Source: Streptomyces roseirectus | GTDB taxonomy: Bacteria; Actinomycetota; Actinomycetes; Streptomycetales; Streptomycetaceae | DNA: 64,000 nucleotides | Reading direction: 5' to 3' | Assembly (NCBI RefSeq): GCF_014489635.1 | Contig: NZ_CP060828.1 | Location: 5,698,501 to 5,762,500 of the forward strand | In this document: positions 27,812-36,449 of the stretch, one piece after another | Layout: every line of letters starts with the position of its first letter | Position numbering within the stretch: position 1 is the first letter of the stretch | The notes under the pieces: generated by a model | What the model was told of the DNA's origin: nothing | The model's input: the letters and a program-made list of their open reading frames with translations, nothing else | Databases searched by the model: none | Position numbers and translations under genes: made by a program

Positions 27812-28387
27812 GTGAAGGCCGAACGAGGGGGTGGATGTGATGACGCCGAACTTCTGGACGATGCCGAACTTCTGGACGCCGTGGCCGACGGGGACCGCGC
27901 CGCGTTCGAGGAGCTGTTCCGCAGGTTCGCGCCCTGGCTCAGGGGGCGGCTGCGACAGAGATGCGCCGATCACGTCCTGGTGGACGAGGTCGTCCAGGAC
28001 GTCTTCGTGGAGGTGTGGCGCCGCCGCGAGAGCGAGCGCGCCGCCCGGGTCGGGGACGTGAGCGGGTGGCTGTGGCGGGCCGGCAGCAACCGGCTGACCG
28101 ACGCCCGGCGGGCGCAGGAGCGGCGGGGCCGGCTGCTGGGCCGCCTCGCGGGGCTGCCGCGACGGCACGCGGTGTCCGCCGAGGAGGAACTGCTGGCGCA
28201 CTGGGGCGACGGCGCGCTGGACGCGGTGGAGCGGCTGCCCGCCGAACTCCGCGCCGTGATGCGGGCCACGGCGCTCGAAGGGCTGACGGTCCAGGAGACG
28301 GCCGAGCGCCTGAAGATCCCGACGGGAACGGTCAAGTCCCGCGCGTCGAGGGCGAGAAGGCTGCTGAGGGAGCGGTTGTCGACGTGA
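27812..28387 (+). CDS. ECF-type RNA polymerase sigma factor
   Basis: The protein has 191 residues. Region 2 reads RAAFEELFRRFAPWLRGRLRQR...VDEVVQDVFVEVWRR, and region 4 reads AVMRATALEGLTVQETAERLKIPTGTVKSRASRARRLLRERL, the ECF DNA-binding helix-turn-helix. The N-terminus contains an exact 18-bp tandem duplication (DAELLD twice, 27842-27877, one mismatch). GTG 27812 after GAAGG is the best start; the site is close and the start uncertain. The anti-sigma and ABC genes follow. A Crp-type site lies upstream. It probably drives this cassette and envelope genes. Confidence 0.9.
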   Translation: MKAERGGGCDDAELLDDAELLDAVADGDRAAFEELFRRFAPWLRGRLRQRCADHVLVDEVVQDVFVEVWRRRESERAARVGDVSGWLWRAGSNRLTDARRAQERRGRLLGRLAGLPRRHAVSAEEELLAHWGDGALDAVERLPAELRAVMRATALEGLTVQETAERLKIPTGTVKSRASRARRLLRERLST

Positions 28388-28391
28388 GGGG

Positions 28392-28500
28392 GCGCGGCGA
28401 GGGCCGGGGGCGGACGCGGGTGCGCGGCGAGGACAGGGGCGTACGCGGGTGGGCGAGAACCAGGGGCGCACGCGGGAGCGGCGAGGGCCAGGGGCGTGAG
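28392..28500 (+). repeat. About four imperfect ~29-bp tandem repeats
   Basis: The unit is close to GCGGCGAGGGCCAGGGGCG followed by (g/t/c)ACGCGGG(t/a). Copies run through 28392-28500 between the sigma gene and the anti-sigma ribosome site. They are G-rich on the coding strand. Copy number may vary between strains. Confidence 0.75.
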
Positions 28501-28541
28501 GCGAAGGCAGTGACCGACGACATGGGCAGGAGGTGGAGACG

Positions 28542-29399
28542 ATGAGCGAGACACGGCCGACCGGCTCGGCGCACCTGAGCGCCGGCCTGCTCCGGGCGTA
28601 CGCCGCCGGGCCGCTCCCCGAGGAGACCAGGGACGCCGCTGAGGCCCACCTGGACCACTGCGCCCGGTGCCGGGAACGGCTCGGCCCGCTGATGGCGGAC
28701 GACGCGGAACTGACCGCGCTGTGGCGGCGGGTCGACGACGCGGTGGACGTACCGGAGCGGAGCCTGGTGGAGCGGTGGGCGCTGCGCGCCGGGGTCCCGG
28801 AGGACGCCGCGCGGCTGTGCGCGGCGATGCCGGGGCTGCGCAGGTCGTGGTGGGCCGGGGCGGCGCTGCTGCTCGGGCTCGCCGTCGCCGCCGCGCGGTG
28901 GAGCGGGTCGGCGTCGGCGCCGCTGCCGTTCTTCGCGCTGGTGCCCGCGCTGTCGGCGGTGGGGGTCGTCGCGGTGACCGGGAGGCGTTTCGACCCGGCG
29001 TACGTGTGGGTGGAGGTCTCCCCGCTGGGCGGCTTCCGGGTCGTGCTGCTGCGCGCGGCGGCCGTACAGATCCTGAGCCTCGTCCTGGGCGCGGCGGGCG
29101 CCGTGGGGATGCCGCTGCCGTTTCCGTACACGCTCGGCTGGCTCGTCCCGTCGCTGATGCTGACGGCCGTGTGCCTCGCCCTGTCGAGCCGCATGGACGC
29201 GCTGCCGGCCGTCGCCCTGACGCTCGCGGCGTGGGGCCTGTGCCTCGCGGTCGCCTACGACACGGCCCTCCCGGCGGCGACGCGCACGCTGCTGCCGGGG
29301 GCGCAACTGGCCATGGCGGGCGTCGGGTTGGTGGCCGTCGGTGCACTCGTCGTGCTGCGCGACGGGTTCGAGAGGGACCGGACGAGGGGGGTGGCGTAG
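28542..29399 (+). CDS. Zinc-containing anti-sigma factor with membrane domain
   Basis: The protein has 285 residues. The ZAS motif is AEAHLDHCARCRERL (His-x3-Cys-x2-Cys), preceded by AGLLRAYAAGPLPEE. After the anti-sigma domain come about six hydrophobic segments (approximately 100-275), so it is an integral membrane anti-sigma and larger than usual. It would bind the sigma factor encoded just upstream and release it on an unknown envelope signal. ATG 28542 is nine bases from AGGAGG; a GTG 9 bases upstream is possible. It ends directly against the next start (TAG-ATG), so it is translationally linked to the ABC genes. Confidence 0.88.
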   Translation: MSETRPTGSAHLSAGLLRAYAAGPLPEETRDAAEAHLDHCARCRERLGPLMADDAELTALWRRVDDAVDVPERSLVERWALRAGVPEDAARLCAAMPGLRRSWWAGAALLLGLAVAAARWSGSASAPLPFFALVPALSAVGVVAVTGRRFDPAYVWVEVSPLGGFRVVLLRAAAVQILSLVLGAAGAVGMPLPFPYTLGWLVPSLMLTAVCLALSSRMDALPAVALTLAAWGLCLAVAYDTALPAATRTLLPGAQLAMAGVGLVAVGALVVLRDGFERDRTRGVA

Positions 29400-30266
29400 A
29401 TGGGAACGGGACAGGTCACGCTGACGGACATCGGCGTGCGCTACGGGCGCCGCACGGCGCTGAGGGACGTGTCGCTGCGGCTGGGGCGGGGAGTGACGGG
29501 GCTGCTGGGGCCCAACGGCGCGGGCAAGACGACGCTGCTGCGCGTCCTGGCCACGGCGAGCGGACCGGACACGGGCACGCTCTCGGTCCTGGGCCTCGAC
29601 CCGCTCACCCCGGCGGGCCGGCGGGCCGTGCGCAGGCGGCTCGGCCACCTCCCGCAGAACCCCGGACTGCCCGCCCACTTCACGGCGTTCGAGTTCGTCG
29701 ACTACGTGGGGATCCTCAAGGAGATCGGCGACCGGGAGATCCGGCGCACCGAGGCCCGGCGCGTACTGGAGGCGGTCGGCCTGACGGCGGACCGGGGACG
29801 GCGGATCCGCAAACTGTCCGGCGGCATGCGCCAGCGCGTCGCACTCGCCGCCGCCCTGGTCGGCGACCCCGAACTGCTGGTCCTGGACGAACCGACCGTG
29901 GGGCTCGACCCCGAACAGCGGCTGCGGTTCCGTGAACTCGTCACCGGACTCGGCGACGACAGGACGGTCCTGCTCTCCACGCACCAGACGGAGGACGTCG
30001 CGGCCCTCTGCCAGAACGTCGTCGTGCTCGACCACGGCACCGTGAAGTTCCACGGCACCCCGGCCGAACTGGCGCTCCTCGCGCGGGGGCGGGTCTGGAG
30101 CAGCGGGAAACGCGCGGACGGCGCGCTCGCGGCCTGGCGCACCGGAGCCGGCGCGTTCCGCAACATCGGGACGCCGCCGACGGGCGCGGACCTGCTCGAA
30201 CCGACCATCGAGGACGGGTACCTGCTCCTCCTGGACGGCGACCGGGAGGGGGCGGACGCGGGATGA
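29400..30266 (+). CDS. ABC transporter ATP-binding protein (drug/membrane-protein type)
   Basis: The 288-residue ATPase has Walker A GPNGAGKTTLL, signature LSGGMRQRVALAAAL, and Walker B LLVLDEPTVGLDPEQR. Its closest broad class is the ABC-2/drug-resistance type with a large C-terminal extension (about 225-288). It begins immediately after the anti-sigma stop and overlaps the next gene (ATGA), so it is part of the sigma operon. The two following membrane proteins are probably its permeases. Release of the sigma factor may induce this exporter. Confidence 0.93.
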   Translation: MGTGQVTLTDIGVRYGRRTALRDVSLRLGRGVTGLLGPNGAGKTTLLRVLATASGPDTGTLSVLGLDPLTPAGRRAVRRRLGHLPQNPGLPAHFTAFEFVDYVGILKEIGDREIRRTEARRVLEAVGLTADRGRRIRKLSGGMRQRVALAAALVGDPELLVLDEPTVGLDPEQRLRFRELVTGLGDDRTVLLSTHQTEDVAALCQNVVVLDHGTVKFHGTPAELALLARGRVWSSGKRADGALAAWRTGAGAFRNIGTPPTGADLLEPTIEDGYLLLLDGDREGADAG

Positions 30267-31912
30267 ACGAACCCACCTCCACGCACCGGACGAGCCGGGG
30301 CCGCACGCACGCCGAGCCCCCGGCACCGGCCCCCGCCGGCCTCGCCGGTCCCGTCCCGGTGACGCCTCACGACGTGCCGCGCGCCCAACTCGCCCTGGCC
30401 CGCTTCGAGTCCGCGCGGGTCCTGCGCCACCCGGCGTTCCTCACGGCCGTCGCCCTGTACGCGGCCCTGTGGGCGTACGAGGCGTGGGGCGGCGGGCCGC
30501 GCGGCCGGTATCCGGTGCTCCAGGACGAGGACCGGTACACCCAGCTGCCGCTGCTCCTGCTGGCCGCGGGCGCCCTCGTCGCCACGCACCTCACCGCGAC
30601 CCGGATGCTCAGGTCCGGCGCGCAGGCGCTGTGCGGCGTGCTGGCCCTGCCGCCGTGGCGGCGGACGCTCGCCCACCTCGTGACCGCCCTCCCGCCCGCC
30701 GGGGTGGCGGCGGCGTTGGCCGGGGCCCGTATCACGGCGTACGCGTCGTCCCCGGCCGCCGTGGGCAGCCCGTCGACGCTGGAACTCGCCACCGGACCGG
30801 CGGCCGTCCTGCTCGCGGGCTGCGCCGGGGCGACCCTCGCGGGCTTCACCGCCTCGACGATGGCGGGCCCGTTCGCGGTCCTGTGCCTCGGGGCCCTGCT
30901 GCTGTGCGGCGCGCTCGGGGTGCGCGGCCTGAGGTGGACGGGCCTGGTGGGCGTGGAGGACGAGTTCGCGGCGCCGCTGCCGAGCGCGCTGATGGACCGC
31001 CCGGTGCCGGAACACCTCGGCTACTTGGCCGCCGTGACCGGCGTCCTGGCCCTGCTCGCCCTGGTCAGGGCCGGGGCGCGGGCCGTGCCGGTGCGGGCGG
31101 CGCTCGCCCTGCTGGCGGTGACCGCCGTCGCGGCCGGCGTCGCGCAGTACCGGCCGCTCGACGACGCCGTGGCGGCCCGCCGGGCGGACGCGGAGCAGCG
31201 CCCCGGGGACCGGCAGAGCTGCCGGGCCGCGGGCCGGGTCACGTTCTGCGCGTTCCCCGAGTTCACGCGGCGCGGCCAGGACTGGCAGCGGGTGACGGAC
31301 GGCGTCCTGCGCGAGGCCCCGCCCGGCGGGGGCCCGTACGCGGTACGGCAGCGGATCCTCCTCGACGGCGGCCCCGGCGGCGTGGCCGACCCGCCCCCGC
31401 TGGAGGCGTGGGCGCGCGACGACGCCCGGCACGGCACACCCGGCGCGGTGACCGTCGGCACCGACTGGGGCACGGACGACATCGGCGGCGGGGCGATGCT
31501 CTCCTTCGCCGTACGGTTCGCCGACCGGGTGGTCCCCGGGCGCGCGCAGGAGGAGCGGCCGACGGGGGAGCTGCTGTGCCGGGCCCGCGCCGTGACCGTG
31601 CTGTGGCTGGCCGCACAGGCGACCCCGGAGACCGCCGACGCCCTGCGCTCCCTGGACCGGCGCAGCACCGGCGGGATCTCCGTCAGCACCCTCGGCTCCG
31701 GCCAGTCGCTCGGCGTGAGCGACCCTGAAGTGCGGGTTGTACGGGACCTGTTGACGCTGCCCGACGCCGAGGTCGGCAGCCGCCTGCGAGCCGCCTGGCC
31801 GGCCCTGGCCGACGAACGCACGAGCACCGAGCGCGCGGCCCGCCTGCTCGGGGCCACGCCGCCGCCGGACGCCGAGCGGGGAACGGAGGGCACGCGATGC
31901 GCCACGCCCTGA
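30263..31912 (+). CDS. Membrane protein, probable ABC permease component
   Basis: The 549-residue protein begins with a Pro-rich N-terminus, then has six or so hydrophobic segments (residues 50-290: AVALYAALWAYEAWGG, LPLLLLAAGALVATHL, AVLLAGCAGATLAGF, AVLCLGALLLCGALG, YLAAVTGVLALLALV, ALALLAVTAVAAGV). A C-terminal ~240-residue soluble domain is probably extracytoplasmic. No classic permease motif is visible, so the assignment rests on the ATPase overlap and topology. The gene overlaps the next by 16 bp. Confidence 0.78.
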   Translation: MNEPTSTHRTSRGRTHAEPPAPAPAGLAGPVPVTPHDVPRAQLALARFESARVLRHPAFLTAVALYAALWAYEAWGGGPRGRYPVLQDEDRYTQLPLLLLAAGALVATHLTATRMLRSGAQALCGVLALPPWRRTLAHLVTALPPAGVAAALAGARITAYASSPAAVGSPSTLELATGPAAVLLAGCAGATLAGFTASTMAGPFAVLCLGALLLCGALGVRGLRWTGLVGVEDEFAAPLPSALMDRPVPEHLGYLAAVTGVLALLALVRAGARAVPVRAALALLAVTAVAAGVAQYRPLDDAVAARRADAEQRPGDRQSCRAAGRVTFCAFPEFTRRGQDWQRVTDGVLREAPPGGGPYAVRQRILLDGGPGGVADPPPLEAWARDDARHGTPGAVTVGTDWGTDDIGGGAMLSFAVRFADRVVPGRAQEERPTGELLCRARAVTVLWLAAQATPETADALRSLDRRSTGGISVSTLGSGQSLGVSDPEVRVVRDLLTLPDAEVGSRLRAAWPALADERTSTERAARLLGATPPPDAERGTEGTRCATP

Positions 31913-32550
31913 CCCTCCCCACCGCCATCGGCCCCCACCTCCTGCGCCTCGCGCCCCGCCTGCCCCTGGCGCTCGGCGCCGGCCCCGCCCTCGTCGTCGC
32001 CGTCCTCCCCCTGGCGCTCGCCGCCCACCCCGGCCAGGGCGACGCGGCCCTGCTGCTGCGGGTGACGACGGTCCTGTGCGCGCTTCCCGTCGCGTTCGCG
32101 CTGGACGACCCCGCGGCGAACACCACGGCGGCCCTCCCGTTCCCGCCGGCGCTGCGGCGGGCCCTGCGGCTGGCGCTCGCCTGCGCCCCGATGGCCGTGA
32201 CCTGGACGGCGTGCGCGTTCCTGCTGCGCGCCGCGCTGCACCCGTACGACCGCGCCGCCCTCCCCCTGCCGGGGCTCGCCCTCGAAGCGGCCGGACTCAC
32301 GGCGGCGGCCGTCGCGCTGGTCGGACTCGGACTGCGGCTCACCGGAGGCGAACGCGGCAGCACCCTGGCCGCCCCCGGAAGCACGCTGCTGCTCCTCGTC
32401 CTCACCCTGAGCCCGGCCCGCGCGGAGCTGTTCGCCGTGCCGTACGGCGAGTCCTGGACGTCGTCACGATGGACGTGGGCAGCGGGACTGGCGCTCGGGG
32501 CGGGGCTCGCGGCGGCGCTCCTGCGCGAGGGACGGGGTGGCGGGCGGTGA
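31897..32550 (+). CDS. Small membrane protein, second ABC-cassette component
   Basis: The 217-residue protein has six hydrophobic segments (for example LALGAGPALVVAVLPLALA, LLRVTTVLCALPVAFAL, LGLRLTGGE, LLLVLTLSPARAELF, WAAGLALGAGLAAALL). It overlaps the previous gene by 16 bp and ends the sigma–anti-sigma–ABC operon. It is likely the partner permease half or an accessory subunit. No family is recognised. The next gene converges only 8 bp away, so termination may occur within that gene. Confidence 0.75.
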   Translation: MRHALTLPTAIGPHLLRLAPRLPLALGAGPALVVAVLPLALAAHPGQGDAALLLRVTTVLCALPVAFALDDPAANTTAALPFPPALRRALRLALACAPMAVTWTACAFLLRAALHPYDRAALPLPGLALEAAGLTAAAVALVGLGLRLTGGERGSTLAAPGSTLLLLVLTLSPARAELFAVPYGESWTSSRWTWAAGLALGAGLAAALLREGRGGGR

Positions 32551-32558
32551 GCCGGGGC

Positions 32559-32975
32559 TCAGGCGGGGGCCGCTGTGTAGGCGGTGATGGTGTAGGTCGC
32601 CTCGTCGTCGACGGCGTTCTTGGAGTCGTCGAGGACGAGGCGGGTGGGGCGGCCGTCGGGGGCGTACTCGATGTCCGCGGTGTCGGCGTCGCGTTCGCGG
32701 GCCTCGCGCAGGCGCGTCAGGAGGTCGCCGATGGTGGGGAGCTGGGGGAGGAGGCGCTTGTCGTCGAGGCCGGTGGCGGCGGTGACGCGCGCGTCGCGGA
32801 CGGTGATGCGGAAGGTGCCGGCGAGGACCTGGGTATCGGAGACGAGGGTGTAGGCGTAGGAGGAGGGCTCGCGCCAGGGGGTGGTGTCGGGGCCGGTGCG
32901 GGCGGGGGCGGAGGCGCAGGCCGTGGTCAGGAGCAGGAGCAGGGTTGCGGGTGGCAGGAGGCGTACGGCGGGCAT
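32559..32975 (-). CDS. Lipoprotein, DUF6174 type
   Basis: The 138-residue protein begins with a lipoprotein signal whose lipobox is TTAC (LLLLLTTACASAP). The mature part, with SSYAYTLVSD, AGTFRITVRDARVTAATGLD and a DIEYAPDGRPTRLVLDD strand, resembles DUF6174 proteins. It is anchored at the outer face of the membrane; function unknown. Start ATG 32975 follows GAGAGG. It is probably transcribed together with, or just after, the lipoprotein gene at 33030. Confidence 0.8.
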   Translation of the reverse strand: MPAVRLLPPATLLLLLTTACASAPARTGPDTTPWREPSSYAYTLVSDTQVLAGTFRITVRDARVTAATGLDDKRLLPQLPTIGDLLTRLREARERDADTADIEYAPDGRPTRLVLDDSKNAVDDEATYTITAYTAAPA

Positions 32976-33029
32976 GGGGTCCTCTCGTCGGGACGGCTGG
33001 GACTACGACGCCGTACGCCTCCGGGAGGT

Positions 33030-33749
33030 TCAGGTGGCGGACTTCAGGGAGGTCAGGACCTGGGTGGTGAGCTTCTTCGCGCTGGGGGCGCCGTCGGAGG
33101 GGCCGTCGGTGGACAGGACGGTGACGACGTTCGTGCCGAGGCGGGCGGCGACGAGGGTGGTGCCGGTCTCCCAGGCGTCGCTGGTCAGGGTGATGGTGTA
33201 GGCGTCGTCGCCGAGGCCGGGGGTGGTGACGCCGGTGATCTTGACCTTGCTGTTCGTGTCGGTGTCCGTGTAGCCCGGGCAGCCCTCGACGACCTTGCGC
33301 AGGGCGGCCATGACGTCCGTGGACGTCGTGCCCCGGTAGGCGTCTATCTCCTGGTCCAGCTCGGCGGTCGTCGTCTTGTTCACGTACGACGCCTGCGCGA
33401 ACGAGACGCCCTTGATGCCCGTCTGCTCGATCCACGCGGTGCCGCCGAACGCGGAGCAGTCCGGCTTCGTCGCGGTGTCCGTCACCGGGGCTCTGTAGGT
33501 GTCGCCGGTGTCCCTCGTCGCGTCCGGGTCCACGGCGAAGCCGGACGCGAAGTACGTCGCCGGTGCGAGCGCCTTCTTCAGCTGCGTGCCGGTGAGGACG
33601 CCCGCGTTCGGGTCCTTCGGCTTCGCCGGAGCCGCCTTCGCAGTGCCGTCCGTCTTCGGGGCGTCGTCCGAGGAGTTCGAGGAACAGGCGGTCAGGGCCA
33701 GGGGGAGGGCCGCGGCGACGGCGAGCGTCTTCAGGGCGTGGGTGCGCAT
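33030..33749 (-). CDS. Lipoprotein (PknH-like sensor-type fold?)
   Basis: The protein has 239 residues from ATG 33749 (AAGGACACCCC upstream). The signal LPLALTACSS ends in a lipobox. The mature domain (about 55-238) has TGTQLKKALAPATYFASGFAVD and ends VTTPGLGDDAYTITLTSDAWE...LSTDGPSDGAPSAKKL. This pattern resembles the extracellular domains of actinobacterial Ser/Thr kinases (PknH type) and related lipoproteins. Two cysteines (near 'DCSAF' and 'GCPGY') could form a disulphide. No partner is evident. The family assignment is tentative. Confidence 0.7.
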   Translation of the reverse strand: MRTHALKTLAVAAALPLALTACSSNSSDDAPKTDGTAKAAPAKPKDPNAGVLTGTQLKKALAPATYFASGFAVDPDATRDTGDTYRAPVTDTATKPDCSAFGGTAWIEQTGIKGVSFAQASYVNKTTTAELDQEIDAYRGTTSTDVMAALRKVVEGCPGYTDTDTNSKVKITGVTTPGLGDDAYTITLTSDAWETGTTLVAARLGTNVVTVLSTDGPSDGAPSAKKLTTQVLTSLKSAT

Positions 33750-33778
33750 GGGGTGTCCTTGAGCTGTCTGCACATGAC

Positions 33779-33806
33779 TGCGGGCCCGATGGTCACCGGG
33801 CCCGCA
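33779..33806 (-). terminator. 10-bp hairpin between small membrane gene and lipoprotein gene
   Basis: TGCGGGCCCG (33779-33788) pairs with CGGGCCCGCA (33797-33806) over an 8-base loop. An A-run on the plus strand at 33837-33842 gives a U-run for the leftward transcript about 30 bp earlier. Together these could end transcription of the gene at 33879. Confidence 0.5.
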
Positions 33807-33878
33807 AGGTTCATCGTAGGAAGGTCAAGAAAACAGAAAAAACACCGAATGTCCAAATCCGGACCGAAGTGGGCCGGC

Positions 33879-34292
33879 TCAGTGGCCGTACGGAGGGCCG
33901 CTCTGGTACGGGTTCGGCTGCGGCGGCGCGGCGTACGGGGCCCTGGGCCGGGCGGACTTGGGGTCGAAGACCGCGAACAGGAGCAGCGCCGAGCCCATGG
34001 CCATGCCGAGCAGGAGGGCGACGGAGAAGGCGTTCTCGCCGGTCTCGCCGTCGATGAAGATGACCCACGTCCAGACGGCGGCCTCGTACACGCTGAACGA
34101 GATGAACGCGCCCCAGTCGGACGGCAGCCCGCGGCGGATCGCGACGTAGAAGAAGGGGATCCAGGCGAAGAGGCTGAAGGTGCCCCAGACGGGGACCGTC
34201 CAGGCGATGCGCTGCAACCAGCCCGCTTCCAGGCGCCGTTGGGCGACCGGCGGCGGCGTGGAGTACTGGTAACCGCCCGCTGTGCCCGTCAT
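33879..34292 (-). CDS. Small integral membrane protein
   Basis: The 137-residue protein has four hydrophobic stretches: WTVPVWGTFSLFAWIPFFYV, FISFSVYEAAVWTWVIFI, AFSVALLLGMAMGSALLLFA and a shorter one. Pro-rich tails lie at both ends (STPPPVAQR at the start, APYAAPPQPNPYQSGPPYGH at the end). No motif or family is recognised. The ATG at 34292 follows GGGGACGG. It is divergent from the glycoside-hydrolase-like gene. Confidence 0.75.
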   Translation of the reverse strand: MTGTAGGYQYSTPPPVAQRRLEAGWLQRIAWTVPVWGTFSLFAWIPFFYVAIRRGLPSDWGAFISFSVYEAAVWTWVIFIDGETGENAFSVALLLGMAMGSALLLFAVFDPKSARPRAPYAAPPQPNPYQSGPPYGH

Positions 34293-34488
34293 CCCGTCCC
34301 CATCCCCGCGTCCCGCCCCCGGTCGTCGGATCAGCCTAGGCCACCCGGTTCGGGTGAACCCACGCGCGGCCGCCCTCTACTGTGGCGTGGGGGATTCTTA
34401 TGACGATCGGAAACGCCCGTTTCCGAGACGCGGGCGCGCGAGCGGTTACCTTGTGACCCGCACGGTTTCGAACGGACCAGGGGTGGGC

Positions 34489-35319
34489 ATGGCGGAGCAC
34501 CGGCAGTCGAAGAAGCGCAGATACATCGCCTGGGGCGTGGCGAGCGCCGTCGTGGTCGCCGGGGGCGCGGTCGCGGCGCAGCAGTCGATGGCCGCGACCA
34601 CCTGGCCGGCGCAGAAGACGTTCACGGGGCGCGCGTTCGACACGTGCGCCGCCCCCTCGCTCGCCGCGATGAAGGCGTGGAAGGCCGACGGCTACTACAG
34701 CGGCGCCGCCGTCTACATCGGCGGCAAGAACCGCGGCTGCGCCCAGCCCAACCTCACCAATTCCTGGGTGAAGTCGGTCAACTCGCAGGGCTGGAAGCTG
34801 ATCCCGCTGTACGTCGGCGCGCAGCCGCCGTGCCAGACGGGCTCCAGCCCCGAGAAGATCAGCGCCGCCACGGCCACCTCGCTCGGCGCGGCCGACGCCG
34901 CCGACGCCGTCGCCAAGGCGTCCGCGCTCGGCATGAAGGCCGGCAGCCCGATCTACCTCGACATGGAGCCGTACGCCATCACCGACAAGGCGTGCAACGA
35001 CGCCGTGCTGGCGTATGTGCGCTCGTTCACGAAGACGCTGCGGGGCAAGGTCTACCGCGCCGGGTACTACGGGTTCACCTCCTCCAGCGCGAAGGCCGTC
35101 GCCACCGCAACCAACAAGACCGACCTGCCCGGCAACCTCTGGTACGCCCTGTGGGACGGCCAGGACACCACCACCGCCGACTGGCCCTGGGGCAAGGACC
35201 AGTTCACCAACCACAGCCGCGGCCACCAGTACAAGGTCAACAGCAAGGAGACGCGCGGCGGTTACACGATCACCGTCGACCGCGACAGCTGGGACGCGCC
35301 GGTCGCGATCGTCGGCTGA
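34489..35319 (+). CDS. Secreted DUF1906 (glycoside hydrolase-like, Rv2525c type) protein
   Basis: The 276-residue protein has a basic N-terminus and signal/anchor segment (RYIAWGVASAVVVAGGAVAA, cleavage near AAQQSMAA). The mature domain starts AFDTCAAPSLAAMKAWKADGYYSGAAVYIGG and continues with WKLIPLYVGAQPPC, GSPIYLDMEPYA and FTKTLRGKVYRAGYYGFTS. This is the Rv2525c/DUF1906 TIM-barrel class related to GH25 lysozymes. The acidic pair in LDMEPY may act in catalysis. It is probably exported and cell-wall-directed; a Tat-like twin-Arg is not clear. GTG 34483 is an alternative start. Confidence 0.85.
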   Translation: MAEHRQSKKRRYIAWGVASAVVVAGGAVAAQQSMAATTWPAQKTFTGRAFDTCAAPSLAAMKAWKADGYYSGAAVYIGGKNRGCAQPNLTNSWVKSVNSQGWKLIPLYVGAQPPCQTGSSPEKISAATATSLGAADAADAVAKASALGMKAGSPIYLDMEPYAITDKACNDAVLAYVRSFTKTLRGKVYRAGYYGFTSSSAKAVATATNKTDLPGNLWYALWDGQDTTTADWPWGKDQFTNHSRGHQYKVNSKETRGGYTITVDRDSWDAPVAIVG

Positions 35320-35742
35320 GGCGGAGATCGGGGGCTGAGGAGGAGGGGCCGGCGGAGGGGGTTCAGGCCGGGAGAGGGCTGAGGCGGAGGGGTGGTTGAG
35401 GGGCGGGGCGGCGGACGGAGGGTTCGCGGGCCGGAGTTGGCAGGACGCGCGCGTGTGCGTGCGCCGGTGGGCCCGTCCGGCGCGACGGCGCCCCTCCGCA
35501 CCGTCCGCCCCTCCGCGCCGTCCGCCCGCGCCGCCCGCCCCCTCCGAACTGTTCGTCGGTCTCGAAGAGCACTCTCGAACACGCCCCGGACGGCACCCCC
35601 TGCGCGCGTGACGCGGGCGTGCCGGTGCCCCAAGTCCCGGTGAATCGTTGGTCGAATGGGTTGGCCCCAGGCGCACCACTGCCTACCATCGATCACCGCA
35701 AGACTTTGTGCACCGCCGCACAAGCTCCCACAGGAGGTCTCC
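35320..35742. other. 423-bp intergenic region
   Basis: Between the DUF1906 gene and the SurA-like gene. It is purine-rich after 35330 (runs of GGAGGGG and GGCGGAG), then very GC-rich. Near the right end a TACCAT (about 35687) could be a -10 element for the next gene. No ORF here looks real and no strong terminator was found. Confidence 0.4.
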
Positions 35743-36399
35743 TTGCACCGCCGACGTCGTCGTACCGCGCTCCTGCTGACCGCCACGATCGCCGCGGCAG
35801 CCCCCCTCCTCACCGCCTGCGGCAACGACGCGCACCCCGGTGCCGCGGCCGTCGTCGGCGGGCAGCGGATCACCGTCTCGCAGCTGGAGAACCGCGTCAG
35901 CGAGGTCCGCGACGCCCAGCGCGCGGCCGTGCGGGACGACGCCCAGTACGCGCAGGCCATCGCCCAGACCGGCACGCTCACGCGCGACACCCTGCACGGC
36001 ATGGTCCTCGACAAGGTCATCCAGAAGGCCGCCGAGAACGCGGGCGTCACCGTCAGCCGCCGCGAGATCCAGGAGATGCGGTCCGGGCTCGAACAGCAGG
36101 CGGGCGGCGCGCAGGGGCTGGAGACGGCCTGGCTCCAGCAGTACGGGGTGCCTCCGCAGCGGATCGACGAGAACCTGCGTCTCCAACTGGAGGCCCAGAA
36201 GCTGGCGACGAAGCTGGGCACGGACACCAGTCAGCCGGCGTTCTGGAACACGCTGTCGACGGCGTCGAAGGAACTCGGGGTGGATCTCAATCCCCGGTAC
36301 GGGAGTTGGGACGCGAAGAAGGTGAGCCGGGTGGATGTGGCGACGCCGTGGGTGCGGGAGGTCTCGGCGGGGGCGCAGGGGCCTTCGGCGGGAGCGTAG
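35743..36399 (+). CDS. SurA N-terminal-domain lipoprotein (chaperone-like)
   Basis: The 218-residue protein starts at TTG 35743, placed by the perfect GGAGGT ribosome site eight bases upstream. The signal LLLTATIAAAAPLLTACG ends in a lipobox. The rest has the SurA/PrsA N-terminal helical pattern: VVGGQRITVSQLENRVSEVR, LHGMVLDKVIQKAAENAGVTVSRREI and NLRLQLEAQKLATKLG. There is no parvulin PPIase domain, so only the chaperone part is present. It probably assists folding of exported proteins at the membrane surface. Confidence 0.85.
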   Translation: MHRRRRRTALLLTATIAAAAPLLTACGNDAHPGAAAVVGGQRITVSQLENRVSEVRDAQRAAVRDDAQYAQAIAQTGTLTRDTLHGMVLDKVIQKAAENAGVTVSRREIQEMRSGLEQQAGGAQGLETAWLQQYGVPPQRIDENLRLQLEAQKLATKLGTDTSQPAFWNTLSTASKELGVDLNPRYGSWDAKKVSRVDVATPWVREVSAGAQGPSAGA

Positions 36400-36449
36400 G
36401 GCTTCGGCTGGGGCGTAGGGGTCTTCGGCGAGGGCGTGCGGCCGGTGGA

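Noticed and set aside
27842..27877. CRISPR-like repeat
   Set aside because: Only two adjacent 18-bp copies in frame, with no spacers.
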